IMG/VR virus record: IMGVR_UViG_3300035180_001524 | Location: 1-38,487 of that record | Length of the DNA: 38,487 nucleotides | Strand: one strand, 5' to 3' | Source: a virus | Shown here: one piece after another, positions 38,037 through 38,487 of the stretch | Layout of the letters: every line of letters begins with the position of its first letter | How positions within the stretch are numbered: position 1 is the stretch's first letter | Notes under the pieces: model-generated | Database searches by the model: none | The model's input: the letters and a program-made list of their open reading frames with translations, nothing else | What the model was told of the DNA's origin: nothing | Translations under genes and position numbers: made by a program

Positions 38037-38487
38037 TGACGATGACGAACACTACAATGATGACCGTCAATGTGAACAAGCCGGTCGGAAACGACCTGCG
38101 GACCCTCGCGCAATATCTGGAGGCGCGCAAGGCGGACATCGCGCAGGCGGCGGCCCGACACGTCTCTGCGGACCGATTGGCGCGCGTGGTGCTCAACTGC
38201 GTGGCGCGGACGCCGGCCCTGCGCAACTGTACGATGGTCTCGATCTACAGGTCGGCAATGATGGCCGCCGAGCTGGGCCTGGACCCCGGGAGCGCCCTGG
38301 GCGAATGCTATCTGCTGCCCTATAAGGATCAGTGTCAGCTCATCGTCGGCTACCGTGGGCTGATCACTCTCGCGCGCCGGAGCGGCGAGGTCGAGACCGT
38401 GCAGGCGTTCGTGGTCTACGAGGGAGATGATTTCGAGGTCAAACTGGGCACGCGCCCCGAGATCGTCCACAACCCGCGTTACGATGG
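38033..38487 (+). CDS. recT: RecT-family single-strand annealing protein, N-terminal part
   Basis: The gene runs off the right end and continues at base 1 of the window. The N-terminus reads MMTMTNTTMMTVNVNKPVG, and the ATG at 38033 overlaps the YqaJ stop; the ATG at 38036 is a second candidate. The family block LRNCTMVSIYRSAMMAAELG, then PYKDQCQLIVGYRGLITLAR, is typical of RecT. With the left part it makes a 269-residue protein. The 3' 127 bases repeat the left end of the window exactly. Confidence 0.9.
   Translation, partial: MMTMTNTTMMTVNVNKPVGNDLRTLAQYLEARKADIAQAAARHVSADRLARVVLNCVARTPALRNCTMVSIYRSAMMAAELGLDPGSALGECYLLPYKDQCQLIVGYRGLITLARRSGEVETVQAFVVYEGDDFEVKLGTRPEIVHNPRYD
38361..38487. 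repeat. Terminal direct repeat, right copy
   Basis: Identical to 1-127. See the left copy for the interpretation: the genome is circular or circularly permuted and 38,360 bp long, or has terminal redundancy of the same length, which is less likely because the repeat interrupts recT. Confidence 0.95.

Noticed and set aside
1-38487. tRNA genes, CRISPR arrays and insertion sequences
   Set aside because: No cloverleaf-like sequence, regularly spaced repeats, transposase genes or IS ends were noticed on reading; a tRNA scan could still find a divergent one.

Overview
The window is a complete, circularly assembled genome of a tailed phage with siphovirus-type structural genes. Bases 1-127 recur exactly at 38361-38487, so the unique length is 38,360 bp and the linear ends are arbitrary: recT is cut by them. 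The sequence is visibly GC-rich, with strong Shine-Dalgarno sites and several near-perfect sigma70 promoters (TTGACA, 17-18 bp, TAnnnT), which points to transcription by the RNA polymerase of a GC-rich bacterial host. The host cannot be named from this sequence. No tRNA, rRNA or CRISPR array was seen.

Layout, read through the junction: (1) 36142-38487 and 1-6186, plus strand: a small XRE regulator, zinc-binding proteins, a YqaJ exonuclease with RecT, small SH3/KOW-like proteins, a truncated serine recombinase fused to a DUF551-like domain, a primase-helicase behind its own promoter and a switch-like leader, and a candidate replication origin (5220-5325). (2) 6183-8418: a zinc-ribbon nuclease-like gene and a scarred tandem duplication of a gene of unknown function. 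(3) 8524-20097: the late structural operon (TerS, TerL, portal, MuF-like, protease, major capsid protein, connectors, tail tube, G/T chaperone with a probable -1 frameshift, tape measure). (4) 20108-27111: tail tip and fibre genes, with one small membrane-protein gene on the opposite strand. (5) 27288-32701: lysis module (coiled-coil/TM holin-like, amidase, small two-TM protein), a Cys-rich beta-helix tailspike and further tail proteins. (6) 32777-36023, minus strand: an accessory island with an adenine methyltransferase and four small genes, converging on the tail operon and diverging from the XRE gene.

Most notable are the RNA-level features. Two tandem 59-nt elements between minus-strand accessory genes (34390-34448 and 33977-34035) match the type II hammerhead ribozyme exactly: GAAA, stem III, a GUC cleavage triplet, stem I, CUGAUGA and stem II, with compensatory changes in stem I. 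They would cut the polycistronic message into single-gene units. Two strong promoters, ahead of terS and of the lysis genes, each carry a homologous structured RNA within about 15 nt of the start site; the arrangement recalls phage-encoded cis-acting antitermination RNAs such as HK022 put. The primase leader can form mutually exclusive hairpins, one followed by a U-rich run.

The genes fit a phage that uses host polymerase, replicates with a primase-D5 helicase and a RecT/YqaJ annealing system, packages with a two-subunit terminase, builds a HK97-type head and a tail with a 521-residue tape measure, and lyses with a zinc amidase. A complete integrase is not visible, so lysogeny is unproven.
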